A stretch of DNA of 12,635 bases from an uncultured Lentisphaeria bacterium (GCA_913042885.1 CAJWLW010000115.1:1-12635), one strand, 5' to 3'; positions 1 to 7,411 are shown, counted from the stretch's first letter. Translations and numbers: made by a program. The notes: generated from the letters alone by a model not told the origin.

Positions 1-22
1 TGGTCGTCCATGACGCTGCCTG

Positions 23-814
23 CTACTCCGCAACCTGCCGGTCACGGTATTGAACATAGATATCGCGGAGGGATGAATAGGGGTCGATGGCTGCCTGCTT
101 CACACTCTCGTATTCTCCGATACGAAAGGTCGTGTCATTAACCACGTCGTAGGCGCGTAGCCCGATATTCCAATCGGTGGAAAGACGATTGATCGGGGTA
201 ACGAAACTGTCGCCGACACTCCCAAACGTATCGCGGAGTGACGATGGTCCGACAAAAGGCCAGACCAGATAAATTCCGTGCCCCGCCCCCCAAGTCCCAA
301 AAGTCTGGCCCAGGTCTTCATTCTGCGGTTCATAGAGCAGCATGTCCCCGGCCGCATTGCGAAAACCGACAATGCCGACGGTGCTGTTGACTGCGAATGC
401 GGTCAGTTCGTCAACTGCGGCGCGGCCCTTGCCCTGCAGCAGGCAGTTGGCGAAGCGTACCGGCATCATGAGATTGTCGAAGAAATTGCGGACACCCCCC
501 CGAGCCTGCTCCGGCATCACGGCGCTGTATCCTTCGGCAGTCGGTTCGAGCAACCAGAGATAGACGCGGTCGTTGAATAGATACCAAGTATAGTTCCAAT
601 GATACAGCGGGTCGGACAACCCCTCGTCGGCGTCTCCGTATTCATCTTCGTATTCCCCGTCGTCCGTGTCCCCGTCGGTATCCGCCTGAGCAATCATTAT
701 CGCTGGCGGTGGATCAAACGTCTCCCCGGCCAGAGAGCAGGGGATTCCGAAGGGGAGGCCAAGGATTACGGCGAGCGCAGTAAAAATTGCGAACAGCGGC
801 GTGAATGGAGTCAT
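23..814 (-). CDS. mlaA: MlaA/VacJ family outer-membrane phospholipid transport component
   Basis: MlaA forms a ring in the inner leaflet of the outer membrane and removes mislocalised phospholipid, passing it to MlaC. The 263-residue product has a hydrophobic N-terminal export segment (residues 4-22), then a very acidic linker (about 45-66, mostly D, E and G), then the family core: DPLYHWNYTWYLFND (68-82), MPEQARGGVRNFFDNL (100-115), CLLQGKGRAAVDEL (124-137), NSTVGIVGF (143-151), EDLGQTFGTWG (166-176) and WPFVGPSSLRD (185-195). The start is ATG at 814 because AAAGGA lies 8 nt upstream; an in-frame TTG at 907 would put junk before the signal sequence. It is last of five mla genes in the window, 89 nt after mlaC. 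The only cysteine near the signal sequence is preceded by GIP, which is not a canonical lipobox, so lipidation is doubtful. An ATG at 11-9 (minus) could begin a further operon gene beyond the window. Confidence 0.93.
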   Translation of the reverse strand: MTPFTPLFAIFTALAVILGLPFGIPCSLAGETFDPPPAIMIAQADTDGDTDDGEYEDEYGDADEGLSDPLYHWNYTWYLFNDRVYLWLLEPTAEGYSAVMPEQARGGVRNFFDNLMMPVRFANCLLQGKGRAAVDELTAFAVNSTVGIVGFRNAAGDMLLYEPQNEDLGQTFGTWGAGHGIYLVWPFVGPSSLRDTFGSVGDSFVTPINRLSTDWNIGLRAYDVVNDTTFRIGEYESVKQAAIDPYSSLRDIYVQYRDRQVAE

Positions 815-822
815 GGGGATCG

Positions 823-828
823 TCCTTT
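823..828 (-). promoter_or_regulatory. Ribosome binding site deciding the mlaA start
   Basis: Read on the minus strand the sequence is AAAGGA, 8 nt before the ATG at 814. It supports initiation here rather than at the upstream in-frame TTG at 907, which would overlap the mlaC stop. Confidence 0.6.
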
Positions 829-903
829 CGAGGAGGTTAGCATTTGTGACCAGTGGACAGTGAATCACCTGCTGCTCGACAGGTGCCGGAGCTTCTCTCG
901 GTC

Positions 904-1512
904 TCAATCCTCTTGCGAGTCTTTGGCAACCTTTTCTTTGAGCTGCTTTACCAGGGCTGCGTAGGATTTTTTCGAAATCACCTTACGAAACTGGGTACGG
1001 TAATTCTTGACGAGGCCTACGCCCTCTATCTTGACATCGTAGATCGACCAACGGCCATTGCGATTCATCAGGTTGTAATGGATCGGAATCACCTTCGACG
1101 TGCTCGCGACCTTGGTTTCGACGACGAATTTTCCCTTCCCAAGTTCTCGTTCTGATTTGTATTTGACTTCCTCAGTGGAGTACTTCTCGAATGCGGACAT
1201 GTAGGTGTTCTCCAGCAATTGCCCGAAGACACCGACAAACTCGGTGCGCTGTTCATCGTTCAGCTTTTTCCATTGCTTGCCGAGGGCGCGTTTGCTGATT
1301 TCCTCGTAGTCGAACCCCTCGCCGAGCACCGCCCTGATCTTCGAGTGGCGTTCCGCCTTCTTCTCGTCACCCTTCATTTCGGGGTCGCCGAGAATCGCGA
1401 AGACCTTGTCCACGGATACCGCCAGGGCAATGGTGGCCTCGCCCGCCAGGGATTGCATGGAAGCAGCGAAAATACAGGTCACCGCCAGGATGAATCTAAA
1501 TGTGCCCTTCAT
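904..1512 (-). CDS. mlaC: MlaC/Ttg2D periplasmic phospholipid-binding protein
   Basis: MlaC is the soluble periplasmic shuttle that carries phospholipid between the outer-membrane MlaA and the inner-membrane MlaFED complex. The 202-residue product begins with a typical signal peptide (MKGTFRF, then a hydrophobic stretch ending near residue 24) and matches the Tol_Tol_Ttg2 family along its length. It shows the helical region ending FDYEEISKRALGKQWKKL, then EFVGVFGQLLENTYM, and the C-terminal block NGRWSIYDVKIEGVGLVKNY followed by RTQFRKVI. Length is close to the usual 200-210 residues. Start: ATG at 1512 gives the lysine-led signal peptide; an upstream GTG at 1539 would add nine proline-rich residues. 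No clear Shine-Dalgarno precedes either. It lies 78 nt after mlaD and 89 nt before mlaA, consistent with one operon. Confidence 0.92.
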   Translation of the reverse strand: MKGTFRFILAVTCIFAASMQSLAGEATIALAVSVDKVFAILGDPEMKGDEKKAERHSKIRAVLGEGFDYEEISKRALGKQWKKLNDEQRTEFVGVFGQLLENTYMSAFEKYSTEEVKYKSERELGKGKFVVETKVASTSKVIPIHYNLMNRNGRWSIYDVKIEGVGLVKNYRTQFRKVISKKSYAALVKQLKEKVAKDSQED

Positions 1513-1590
1513 GGGAGGGGTGTTTTTTGGGGGGTGCACGGGATAGATAGGACAGTTAATGGGCGTACGGAGAACGCACCGGCATCAAGG

Positions 1591-2040
1591 TCAATCTACG
1601 CCGCCGAAAACGTATTTGCTAATCAACTCCTCGAGATCGATCGATGATTCGGTTTCGGTGATGTAGTCGCCGTCTTCGAGGTAATCCTCCGAACCGCCCA
1701 GCGTCAATTTTATGTATTTGTCGCCAATGAGTCCGCTTGTTTTTACGGAGGCGATGACGTCATCCCCGAGCTTTATGTCGTTGCGGATCTTCATGGTAAC
1801 GACGGCGACCTGATCGTCCTGATCCAGTACCAACTTCGACACACGGCCCACCTTGATGCCGGCGATATCCACATTGGTCGCGGTCTTCAGTCCGGTGATC
1901 GAGTCGAACTTGGCATAGAGCGTATAATGGTCGGACTCGAAAACTTCCATCTTGCCTAGCTTCACGGTCATGTAGCCGACGCAGACACAGCCGATCAGCA
2001 CAAAGATGCCTACTAATATCTCGGCGACTTTCTGATTCAT
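1591..2040 (-). CDS. mlaD: MlaD, MCE-domain protein of the phospholipid ABC transporter
   Basis: MlaD is anchored in the inner membrane by one N-terminal helix and forms a periplasmic hexameric MCE ring through which lipid passes between MlaE and MlaC. The 149-residue product has the transmembrane helix at about residues 8-26, an MCE domain at about 37-115 (YTLYAKFDSITGLKTATNVD, GIKVGRVSKLVL), the hallmark TSGLIGDKYIKLTLGG, and a C-terminal segment IDLEELISKYVFGG resembling the tail that follows the MCE domain in E. coli MlaD. It is shorter than E. coli MlaD (183), mainly for lack of the low-complexity C-terminus. Its ATG overlaps the mlaF stop (ATGA at 2040-2037), so translation is probably coupled, and an AGGGGA-type Shine-Dalgarno lies inside the end of mlaF. 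Confidence 0.95.
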   Translation of the reverse strand: MNQKVAEILVGIFVLIGCVCVGYMTVKLGKMEVFESDHYTLYAKFDSITGLKTATNVDIAGIKVGRVSKLVLDQDDQVAVVTMKIRNDIKLGDDVIASVKTSGLIGDKYIKLTLGGSEDYLEDGDYITETESSIDLEELISKYVFGGVD

Positions 2041-3311
2041 ACGGTTTCCCCTGTGAGTTCCGGTTCAAATTTCCCGATTGTGGACATCTCATCGATCGCG
2101 GAGGCGATCACATCATCTATTTTTGTGCGCCCGGTGGTGACAGCGACACCGGCGCTGAGGACGTAGGGCAGCACGTCACCGTCTTCGCATACCACGGCCT
2201 TCTCCTCGTTGAGGGCATTGCCAACTTTCTTTGCGAGGACGCGGGCCATGCCGGCCTGCGTGTTGGGCAGCATGGTGACGATCAGATCGTCGCTGAAACG
2301 GAAGTTGTCGCCGGATATCCGCAGGAACTCCTCAATAAATCCGCCGAGGTGCTGCATGACGCGCTGTCCGGCAGCGAAACCGTGGCGTTCGTTGATAACG
2401 TCGAACTCGTTGGCCCTGAACACGATCATGGAGCCCTGGGACTGCGCCCCGCCAGGACGTTTTACTTCCTGGTCGAACTTATGGACGATGGTGAGCTTGT
2501 TGTCCAGTCCGGTGACATCGTCCTTGGTGGTCTCCTGCCCCCGAATGAAGTCCTGGACGATCGGGTTCTTGATATTGTCTATCTCATCCGGAGAACATGC
2601 GATCAGCATCTTGCCGAGGTCGAGCATCATGATCTTCTGTGAGATGAGGAACACGTCCGGGATCTCGTGGCTGACGATCACGGCGGTAAACCCGAATTTT
2701 CGCTTCATATGCTCGATCATACTGTGCACGGCATTCTTACGTACGGGATCGAGGCCGGTGGTGGGTTCGTCGAAAAGAATGATCTCAGGGGCCATGATCA
2801 AGGCGCGGGCAAGGCCGACGCGCTTCTGCATGCCGCCGGAGATCTCGGCCGGAAATTTACGGGCGGTGCCGGAGATCTCGAGTTTCTCCAGGCTATCCAG
2901 TACCTTTGTGCGGATTTCCTTCTCGCTGGTTTGTGTTTTTTCACGAAGCGGCAGGGCGACATTGTCGTAAACGGTCATGGAATCGAAGAGGGCAACGTTC
3001 TGGAACATGTAGCCGATGCGTGATTTCACGTCGCGCCGCTCGGAACGGCCGAGCTCTGCCAAAGGCATGCCGTCGAAGATGATGCTGCCGGAGTCGGGCT
3101 GCATCAGGCCAATGATGTGCTTGAGGATGACGGATTTACCCATGCCGCTTTTGCCAAAAATCGTTGTCACCTCGCCGCGATTGATCTTGAAGGATATGTC
3201 ATCGAGAATCGTCAGGTCACCGAAGCTTTTGGTGACATTGCGGAACTCGATGATGGTCTCCCCTTCGTTCGTGGACGTTGCCGTCGTCTGTTTTTCAATT
3301 GTATCTGGCAT
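2037..3311 (-). CDS. mlaF: MlaF ABC ATPase fused to a degenerate GGDEF-like domain
   Basis: This is the cytoplasmic ATPase that drives the MlaE permease. Residues 20-255 form a complete ABC nucleotide-binding domain: Walker A GKSGMGKS (53-60), Q-loop Q104, signature ISGGMQKRV (157-165, the SGGM form typical of Mla ATPases), Walker B IILFDEP (177-183, catalytic E182), D-loop GLD (186-188) and switch H215. E. coli MlaF is about 269 residues; this protein has 424. The extra part (about 262-413) aligns with a GGDEF domain: DDVTGLDNK (264-272) for DxLTxLxNR, then a segment at 297-319 ordered like the metal-site/substrate helix, then RFSDDLI (338-344) for RxGGDEF, then LSAGVAV (385-391). The metal-binding Asp position is R299, the two signature glycines are S and D, and the glutamate is L, so cyclase activity is very unlikely. 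No mlaB is present. Start: ATG at 3311, 197 nt after mlaE. Its stop overlaps the mlaD start. Confidence 0.95.
   Translation of the reverse strand: MPDTIEKQTTATSTNEGETIIEFRNVTKSFGDLTILDDISFKINRGEVTTIFGKSGMGKSVILKHIIGLMQPDSGSIIFDGMPLAELGRSERRDVKSRIGYMFQNVALFDSMTVYDNVALPLREKTQTSEKEIRTKVLDSLEKLEISGTARKFPAEISGGMQKRVGLARALIMAPEIILFDEPTTGLDPVRKNAVHSMIEHMKRKFGFTAVIVSHEIPDVFLISQKIMMLDLGKMLIACSPDEIDNIKNPIVQDFIRGQETTKDDVTGLDNKLTIVHKFDQEVKRPGGAQSQGSMIVFRANEFDVINERHGFAAGQRVMQHLGGFIEEFLRISGDNFRFSDDLIVTMLPNTQAGMARVLAKKVGNALNEEKAVVCEDGDVLPYVLSAGVAVTTGRTKIDDVIASAIDEMSTIGKFEPELTGETV
2073..2528 (-). other. Degenerate GGDEF-like domain (MlaF residues 262-413)
   Basis: This is the segment of the ATPase gene encoding the GGDEF-like extension. 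Conserved positions are D-x-x-T-G-L-x-N (264-271), F303, I306, N307, G311 and G315, in the spacing of the canonical D-I-D-x-F-K-x-I-N-D-x-x-G-H-x-x-G-D block, plus R338 and the central Asp of the GGDEF loop. Lost positions are the metal Asp (R299), the second Asp (N301), the GH histidine (F312), and G, G, E, F of the signature. Seen directly: the motif order and spacing. Inferred: a regulatory or scaffolding rather than catalytic role, perhaps nucleotide sensing or dimerisation. Confidence 0.75.
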
Positions 3312-3508
3312 GCTCTGTGTCCGTTTGTGCAGCGATGGATGCGAACGGTATCACTGCTTTGATTGTAAATGCTCCAATCCGCCGGCGGCCAAAACTTGCT
3401 TCTCCATGCTGGATGCGAAATCCAAGAACCACTATGTCAGGCTGCCAAGGCAGATAACCGCAGTGCCTCCCGCGCATGCGGACCAAGTTGTAGCCTTTTC
3501 CCAGTAAG
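3312..3508 (-). other. Non-coding gap between mlaE and mlaF
   Basis: This 197-nt stretch sits inside an otherwise tight operon. Short open frames cross it on both strands, but none resembles a known protein and none has a convincing start; in particular no STAS-type MlaB is encoded here. No hairpin followed by a T run was found. It might hold an internal promoter or processing site, without direct evidence. Confidence 0.4.
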
Positions 3509-4306
3509 CTAAAGCAAAAAAGCAGTCAAAACATAGTCGAGAATCAGAATGATGACACTGGCAATGACGACGCTGCTGGTGGTAGCCAGGCTGACCCCGG
3601 CGGAGCCTTTGACCCCTGCTTTCAGCCGGTCGCAGTAGTAACCGCGATAGCAACTGACCGCGGCGATGACGAATCCGAAAAACACCGGCTTAATGAGGCC
3701 GCTGGCAATGTCATTCATTCTCGTGCTCGATATCATGCCACTGATATATATGCCCGGACTGACTCCCAGCATCACGACTCCGGAAATATATCCTCCGATT
3801 ATGCCGACAATGTCGAAAATAGCGGTCAGCAGCGGCACCGCAATGACGGCAGCTGCAATGCGCGGCGCCACCAGGAATTTTACCGGGTCGATGTCCATCG
3901 TGTCGAGTGCGTCGATCTGCTCGGAGATGCGCATGGCGCCGAGATTCGCGGCGACCGCGGATCCAGCCCGTCCAGTAACCATGAGCGCGGCCAGGACAGG
4001 TCCCAGTTCGCGAATAAGGCTCAAGGCAACAGCACTGCCAAGCAGACCCTCCGAACCGAATTTGGACAGCGTATAGTACCCTTGCAGCCCTAGAACCATG
4101 CCGGTAAAAAACGCCGTCAGCGACACGACCAGAATCGACAGTACACCAATGAAGTACAGGTGTTCAATGATTCGCCGGCCCCTGAACGGCGGTGTAAAAA
4201 TCAGCAGGGTGGCCGTGGCCGTGAAGATTACCGCCTTCCCCAAGTTTTGCATCCAGGAAATGACGGCTGCACCAAGCGCCTGGATTTTTGCGGTAAGAGA
4301 ACTCAT
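3509..4306 (-). CDS. mlaE: MlaE, permease of the phospholipid ABC transporter
   Basis: MlaE is the inner-membrane permease that pairs with MlaF and MlaD to move phospholipids. The 265-residue product is about the family length (E. coli 260). It has an N-terminal amphipathic segment, then hydrophobic helices at about 50-73, 82-112, 146-176 and 197-214 and a final one at 246-263. The family signature is intact: LIRELGPVLAALMVTGRAGS (97-116), AANLGAMRISEQIDALDTM (119-137, which includes the coupling helix facing the ATPase), VAPRIAAAV (146-154) and SCYRGYYC (208-215). Start: the open frame extends to a TTG at 4399, but ATG at 4306 gives an N-terminus like other MlaE proteins; no strong Shine-Dalgarno is visible. 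First gene of the operon; its promoter should lie in 4307-4726. Confidence 0.94.
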   Translation of the reverse strand: MSSLTAKIQALGAAVISWMQNLGKAVIFTATATLLIFTPPFRGRRIIEHLYFIGVLSILVVSLTAFFTGMVLGLQGYYTLSKFGSEGLLGSAVALSLIRELGPVLAALMVTGRAGSAVAANLGAMRISEQIDALDTMDIDPVKFLVAPRIAAAVIAVPLLTAIFDIVGIIGGYISGVVMLGVSPGIYISGMISSTRMNDIASGLIKPVFFGFVIAAVSCYRGYYCDRLKAGVKGSAGVSLATTSSVVIASVIILILDYVLTAFLL

Positions 4307-4726
4307 TGGGCTAAGGTAATTCGCGGAACCGCCGTCACAAGTGGTTTGCCTCGCAAAATCAAAGGAGACGACAACAACCCGGCCGGGCCGGGGAATCAAG
4401 CTCCCTTCCGGCCCCTGTCTTGGCCGGGCGGAGATCGGCCCTTACTCCGCCTGGAGCTGATCCGCGCCTTTCAAAGTCAACCACCATGCATGGTCGGCAT
4501 GATGGATAATGGTCACATGGAGTTCGCCGGCCAGCTCGTTTTTAACCTCGGCAGCGGCAGCGTAGATCATCGCGGCGAAACCACTCATTGATATTGGCCG
4601 AGCCGAGATCGTAAAGTTTGCCGTCGATGATCGCGGGGTCGAACGTGTCAATTCCCGCGCCGCACCGCGGACTTGAATGTGCGGCGGTAGTGACTGAAAT
4701 TTAGTTCCTCTCTCAAAGGAGGATTT
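4307..4726. other. Divergent intergenic region between the mla operon and the glycosidase cluster
   Basis: These 420 nt lie between two outward-facing genes and should hold both promoters, but no convincing -35/-10 pair stands out on either strand. A very GC-rich block at 4378-4440 contains imperfect inverted copies of GGGCCGG/CCGGCCC that could form a stem. An AAAGGAGG Shine-Dalgarno at 4715-4722 belongs to the gene at 4727. The middle holds protein-like fragments on the minus strand (separate entry). Confidence 0.5.
4442..4700 (-). pseudogene. Possible decayed small gene, fragments in two frames
   Basis: One minus-strand frame (ending near 4575, no start codon) reads IDTFDPAIIDGKLYDLGSAN and looks like normal protein. 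The next frame, which takes over at about 4588, reads MSGFAAMIYAAAAEVKNELA and continues in protein-like fashion to a stop at 4442 (48 residues from the ATG at 4588). Joined by a single frameshift they would give one coherent C-terminal fragment. I do not recognise a family, and the upstream frame meets a stop just beyond 4700, so no full-length gene remains. It could equally be chance open frames in GC-rich DNA. Confidence 0.2.
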
Positions 4727-6505
4727 ATGAACTCTCTATTTCGTTTTCTTGTCATTGCTGCGTTGCTGCCGGCAATGGCCGCCGCGCAGACGGACGCAGA
4801 AGCCGAACTGCCTGTGATCTCGTTCTATGTCGTCAAACCGGCGATCAGCAACCATGCGATCCAGGCGCATAAGGCACTGCCGAGCGCCACATGCCACCCG
4901 GGCACGAAGCTGAGTATGGTGGCCTGCCGCGGTGAGTATGAACCGACCTCATTCGTTCTCGAGACAACACGTCCGCTGAAAGATGTGTTCGTGGAAGTCG
5001 GGCAATTGCGCGGCGATGCCGGGACCATCGATCCCGGCACAGTTGACGTTCGGGTCGTCCAGTCCTGTTGGCTGCGGGTAAGTGATTTTCCGGGGCGTAT
5101 GAACTGGGTCCTGCTCCACGACCCGGATCTGCTGCAGATCATCAAGGAAACCGATACGCAACCGTACTCGGCCGGCATGTCGTTCACGCGCCGGCCGGTC
5201 GACACGCAGGCGCTCCAGCCCGCGGATGTGGCGGCGCGCCAGCAGTTCTGGCTGACCGTGCGGGTACCTGACGATGCCCGCGCCGGGACTTACACCGGGA
5301 CGATCACGGTGACCGCGGCAAACGCGCCGACGCAGACGCTGACGCTACGGCTCGAGGTGCCTGCCTTTGACCTGCGCGACCCTGGCTTCGAGTACAGCGT
5401 GTTCTATGCGACGGCGTATCACAGCGACCTGATGCGCATCAACGAGTACCGGAACATGGTGGCTCACGGCTGCATCAACCCCAGTTTCTACGGCAGCGTG
5501 ACGCTGGCAGACGACGGTGTGACCCTGGACTTCTCGGAACTGGAACGAGAACTGTCGTTGCGCGAAAAGGTGGGGATGAAACCCCGCGGTCCGCTGTATC
5601 TGGTGAGCAGCGGCCCGATCAACGCCGGCACCGTCGGGTTGTCTGAGGCAGAACTGGCGCAGCTGTCCGATTGGGTTACGCAGACCGTCGCATGGGTCCA
5701 CGGCAAAGGGTATGGGGACGTCTATTTCATGGGCTCGGACGAGGCGACCGGTGAGAAGCTCACCGCGCAGCGGCCGACGTGGGCGGCTATACACAAGGGC
5801 GGCGGCAAGGTCTTCATCTCGAACTACGGCGGTTTCATGCCGCATGTCGGAGACGTTGTCGACCTCGCAATCATCACGCATCCGTCGGGCAACCCGATCG
5901 ACACGGCAAACACCAAGTCGACGTCGCCGGACGCTTTTCTGGCCGAAGTCGCGACGCTGTCCGGCGTGACCGACTGCGTCGACTGGATCCTCGAGCCGGC
6001 GACACACAACACGTTCAACCCTCCGGATTACCCGACCGTGATCGGCAAGATGCACGAACGCGGCGCCAAGGTCTTCACCTATATGGATTCGCTTGCCGGC
6101 GGTTACGGCATCCCGGAGGTCCAGCGGCGGCTGCGTGGGCTCGGGCTGTGGAAGGCAAAACTCGACGGGACCATGACCTGGTCGTATCATCATTTCATGG
6201 TGCCCCCGCACCTGGAAGCCGGTCCGTTGCATTGGTCGAACTTCCACAGTTTCGTCCTGCGCGGCGCCGAGGCGCCGTTCGACACCCTCAGCTGGGAAGC
6301 CTATCGCGAAGGCTATGACGATGCCAGGTACCTGGCGACCCTGCAGCACGCGATTGCGGCGTGCCGCGCGGCAGGAGAGCACCCGGAACTGGCAGCCGAA
6401 ACGGAAAAGTGGCTTGAGACGGTCCCGACGGATGTCGACCTCGACACCTGGCGCCGGCAGATGATCGCGCGCACGGAGAAATTGCTGGGGCTGAAACCTC
6501 AATGA
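4727..6505 (+). CDS. Exported GH123-like (DUF4091) glycoside hydrolase
   Basis: The 592-residue product starts with a clear signal peptide (cleavage likely after AMAAA at residue 20), so it acts in the periplasm or outside. Residues about 30-215 resemble the N-terminal beta-sandwich of these proteins (ACRGEYEPTSFVLE at 66-79; RVPDDARAGTYTGTITV at 189-205). The rest resembles the (beta/alpha) barrel of GH123 / DUF4091 (PF13320): YFMGSDEA (333-340) carries an adjacent Asp-Glu pair (338-339) like the GH123 catalytic pair, and WEAYREGYDDARYL (523-536) is the C-terminal family motif. Characterised GH123 enzymes are beta-N-acetylgalactosaminidases using substrate-assisted catalysis; the substrate here is unknown. 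Start: AAAGGAGG lies 4 nt before the ATG. The stop overlaps the next gene's start (ATGA at 6502-6505). Confidence 0.78.
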   Translation: MNSLFRFLVIAALLPAMAAAQTDAEAELPVISFYVVKPAISNHAIQAHKALPSATCHPGTKLSMVACRGEYEPTSFVLETTRPLKDVFVEVGQLRGDAGTIDPGTVDVRVVQSCWLRVSDFPGRMNWVLLHDPDLLQIIKETDTQPYSAGMSFTRRPVDTQALQPADVAARQQFWLTVRVPDDARAGTYTGTITVTAANAPTQTLTLRLEVPAFDLRDPGFEYSVFYATAYHSDLMRINEYRNMVAHGCINPSFYGSVTLADDGVTLDFSELERELSLREKVGMKPRGPLYLVSSGPINAGTVGLSEAELAQLSDWVTQTVAWVHGKGYGDVYFMGSDEATGEKLTAQRPTWAAIHKGGGKVFISNYGGFMPHVGDVVDLAIITHPSGNPIDTANTKSTSPDAFLAEVATLSGVTDCVDWILEPATHNTFNPPDYPTVIGKMHERGAKVFTYMDSLAGGYGIPEVQRRLRGLGLWKAKLDGTMTWSYHHFMVPPHLEAGPLHWSNFHSFVLRGAEAPFDTLSWEAYREGYDDARYLATLQHAIAACRAAGEHPELAAETEKWLETVPTDVDLDTWRRQMIARTEKLLGLKPQ

Positions 6506-7326
6506 CTTCAATAAACGACCGTCTCTGGATCTGGGGGCACCCGGTCAATTCGCATCATGGTTACAGCAACTTCTGCCCCGCGATAAAGGAATCCCATATC
6601 ACACCTGCGGCCGCGGCCGAGTATCTCGGCGTGCCGAATCTGCTGATGGTGCATTACGGTGATCAGCCGCAGCCGCCGTTCGACGACGAGGCGGCGGCGT
6701 TCCAGCCGCTGATCCGCGTCGTCTGGTCGCTGCTACCCGCTATACATGTCCCCTGGGCCAATCTGCCGAAGCCCGACCCGGAAGCGGATTGCCTGGATGC
6801 GGTGCTGGATATGGCGCACGCCAACGAGAACGTGTCCGGCGTGGTGCTCGACGATTTCTTCGGACGCGACGGGCAAGTGGCGGCGCTGAGCGTGGCAGAG
6901 CTCGAGGCGATGCAGACGAAGTTGCAGCTGCCCGACCGTAAGCTCGATCTCTGGGTGGTCTATTACGACCGGCCCAGCGGTAAGACGCCGCCGGAAGCCG
7001 AGTTGCTGCCGTACCTGAAACACTGCGATGTCATCAGCTACTGGACATGGAACGCCGCGGATCTCGAGTATCTCGAAGAAAATTTCGAAGAAGTCCGGCG
7101 AGTGGCCGATGCCTGCAACTGCTCGGTCGTGCTCGGATGCTATATGTTTGACTATGGCGAGAAACGGCCCATGCCGCTGCACCTGATGGAGAAGCAGTGC
7201 CGCCTTGGCCGTGAATGGCTTGAGCAGGGCCGGATCGACGGCATGGTGTTTCTGGCAAGCTGCATTTGCGACATCGGACTGGATGCTGTTGAATGGACAA
7301 AGGATTGGATCGTTGCAAATGCATGA
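6502..7326 (+). CDS. Putative TIM-barrel protein of unknown family, coupled to the GH123-like gene
   Basis: I do not recognise a named family. The 274-residue product has no signal peptide or membrane segment. The alternating strand/helix pattern and strand ends rich in acidic and aromatic residues suggest a (beta/alpha)8 barrel: LLMVHYGD (47-54), [13 protein letters not shown] (112-124, with D117/D118 at a strand end as in many glycosidases), [11 protein letters not shown] (148-158), [16 protein letters not shown] (176-191), [11 protein letters not shown] (209-219) and [13 protein letters not shown] (247-259). Its ATG overlaps the upstream stop by four bases, so co-translation and a linked function, probably in carbohydrate metabolism, are likely. 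It ends 95 nt before the prepilin-like gene. Alternatives are a sugar isomerase-like or other barrel enzyme. Confidence 0.7.
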   Translation: MTSINDRLWIWGHPVNSHHGYSNFCPAIKESHITPAAAAEYLGVPNLLMVHYGDQPQPPFDDEAAAFQPLIRVVWSLLPAIHVPWANLPKPDPEADCLDAVLDMAHANENVSGVVLDDFFGRDGQVAALSVAELEAMQTKLQLPDRKLDLWVVYYDRPSGKTPPEAELLPYLKHCDVISYWTWNAADLEYLEENFEEVRRVADACNCSVVLGCYMFDYGEKRPMPLHLMEKQCRLGREWLEQGRIDGMVFLASCICDIGLDAVEWTKDWIVANA

Positions 7327-7411
7327 CCCACTGGCAGCGCGGCGTCGGGCTGCCGGGCTTGACTGAGTTGCGGAGAGAACACATGTTTTCATATCGCAAA
7401 AGCCGTCAAAT

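Noticed and set aside
815..907. Upstream TTG start for mlaA at 907
   Set aside because: It would place 31 non-signal residues before the export sequence; the ATG at 814 has AAAGGA at good spacing.
2209..2970. Plus-strand open frame of 253 codons opposite mlaF
   Set aside because: Ser/Arg/Met-rich antisense reading of a gene with intact ABC motifs.
3295..3486. Small minus-strand frame in the mlaE-mlaF gap (63 codons)
   Set aside because: Overlaps the mlaF start in another frame, has no plausible start signal, and does not resemble a STAS domain or any family known to me.
5345..6511. Long minus-strand open frame (388 codons) opposite the GH123-like gene
   Set aside because: Arg/His/Pro-rich product with no recognisable domain; the plus strand has a signal peptide, family motifs and a strong ribosome binding site. 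It is a shadow of high-GC coding sequence.
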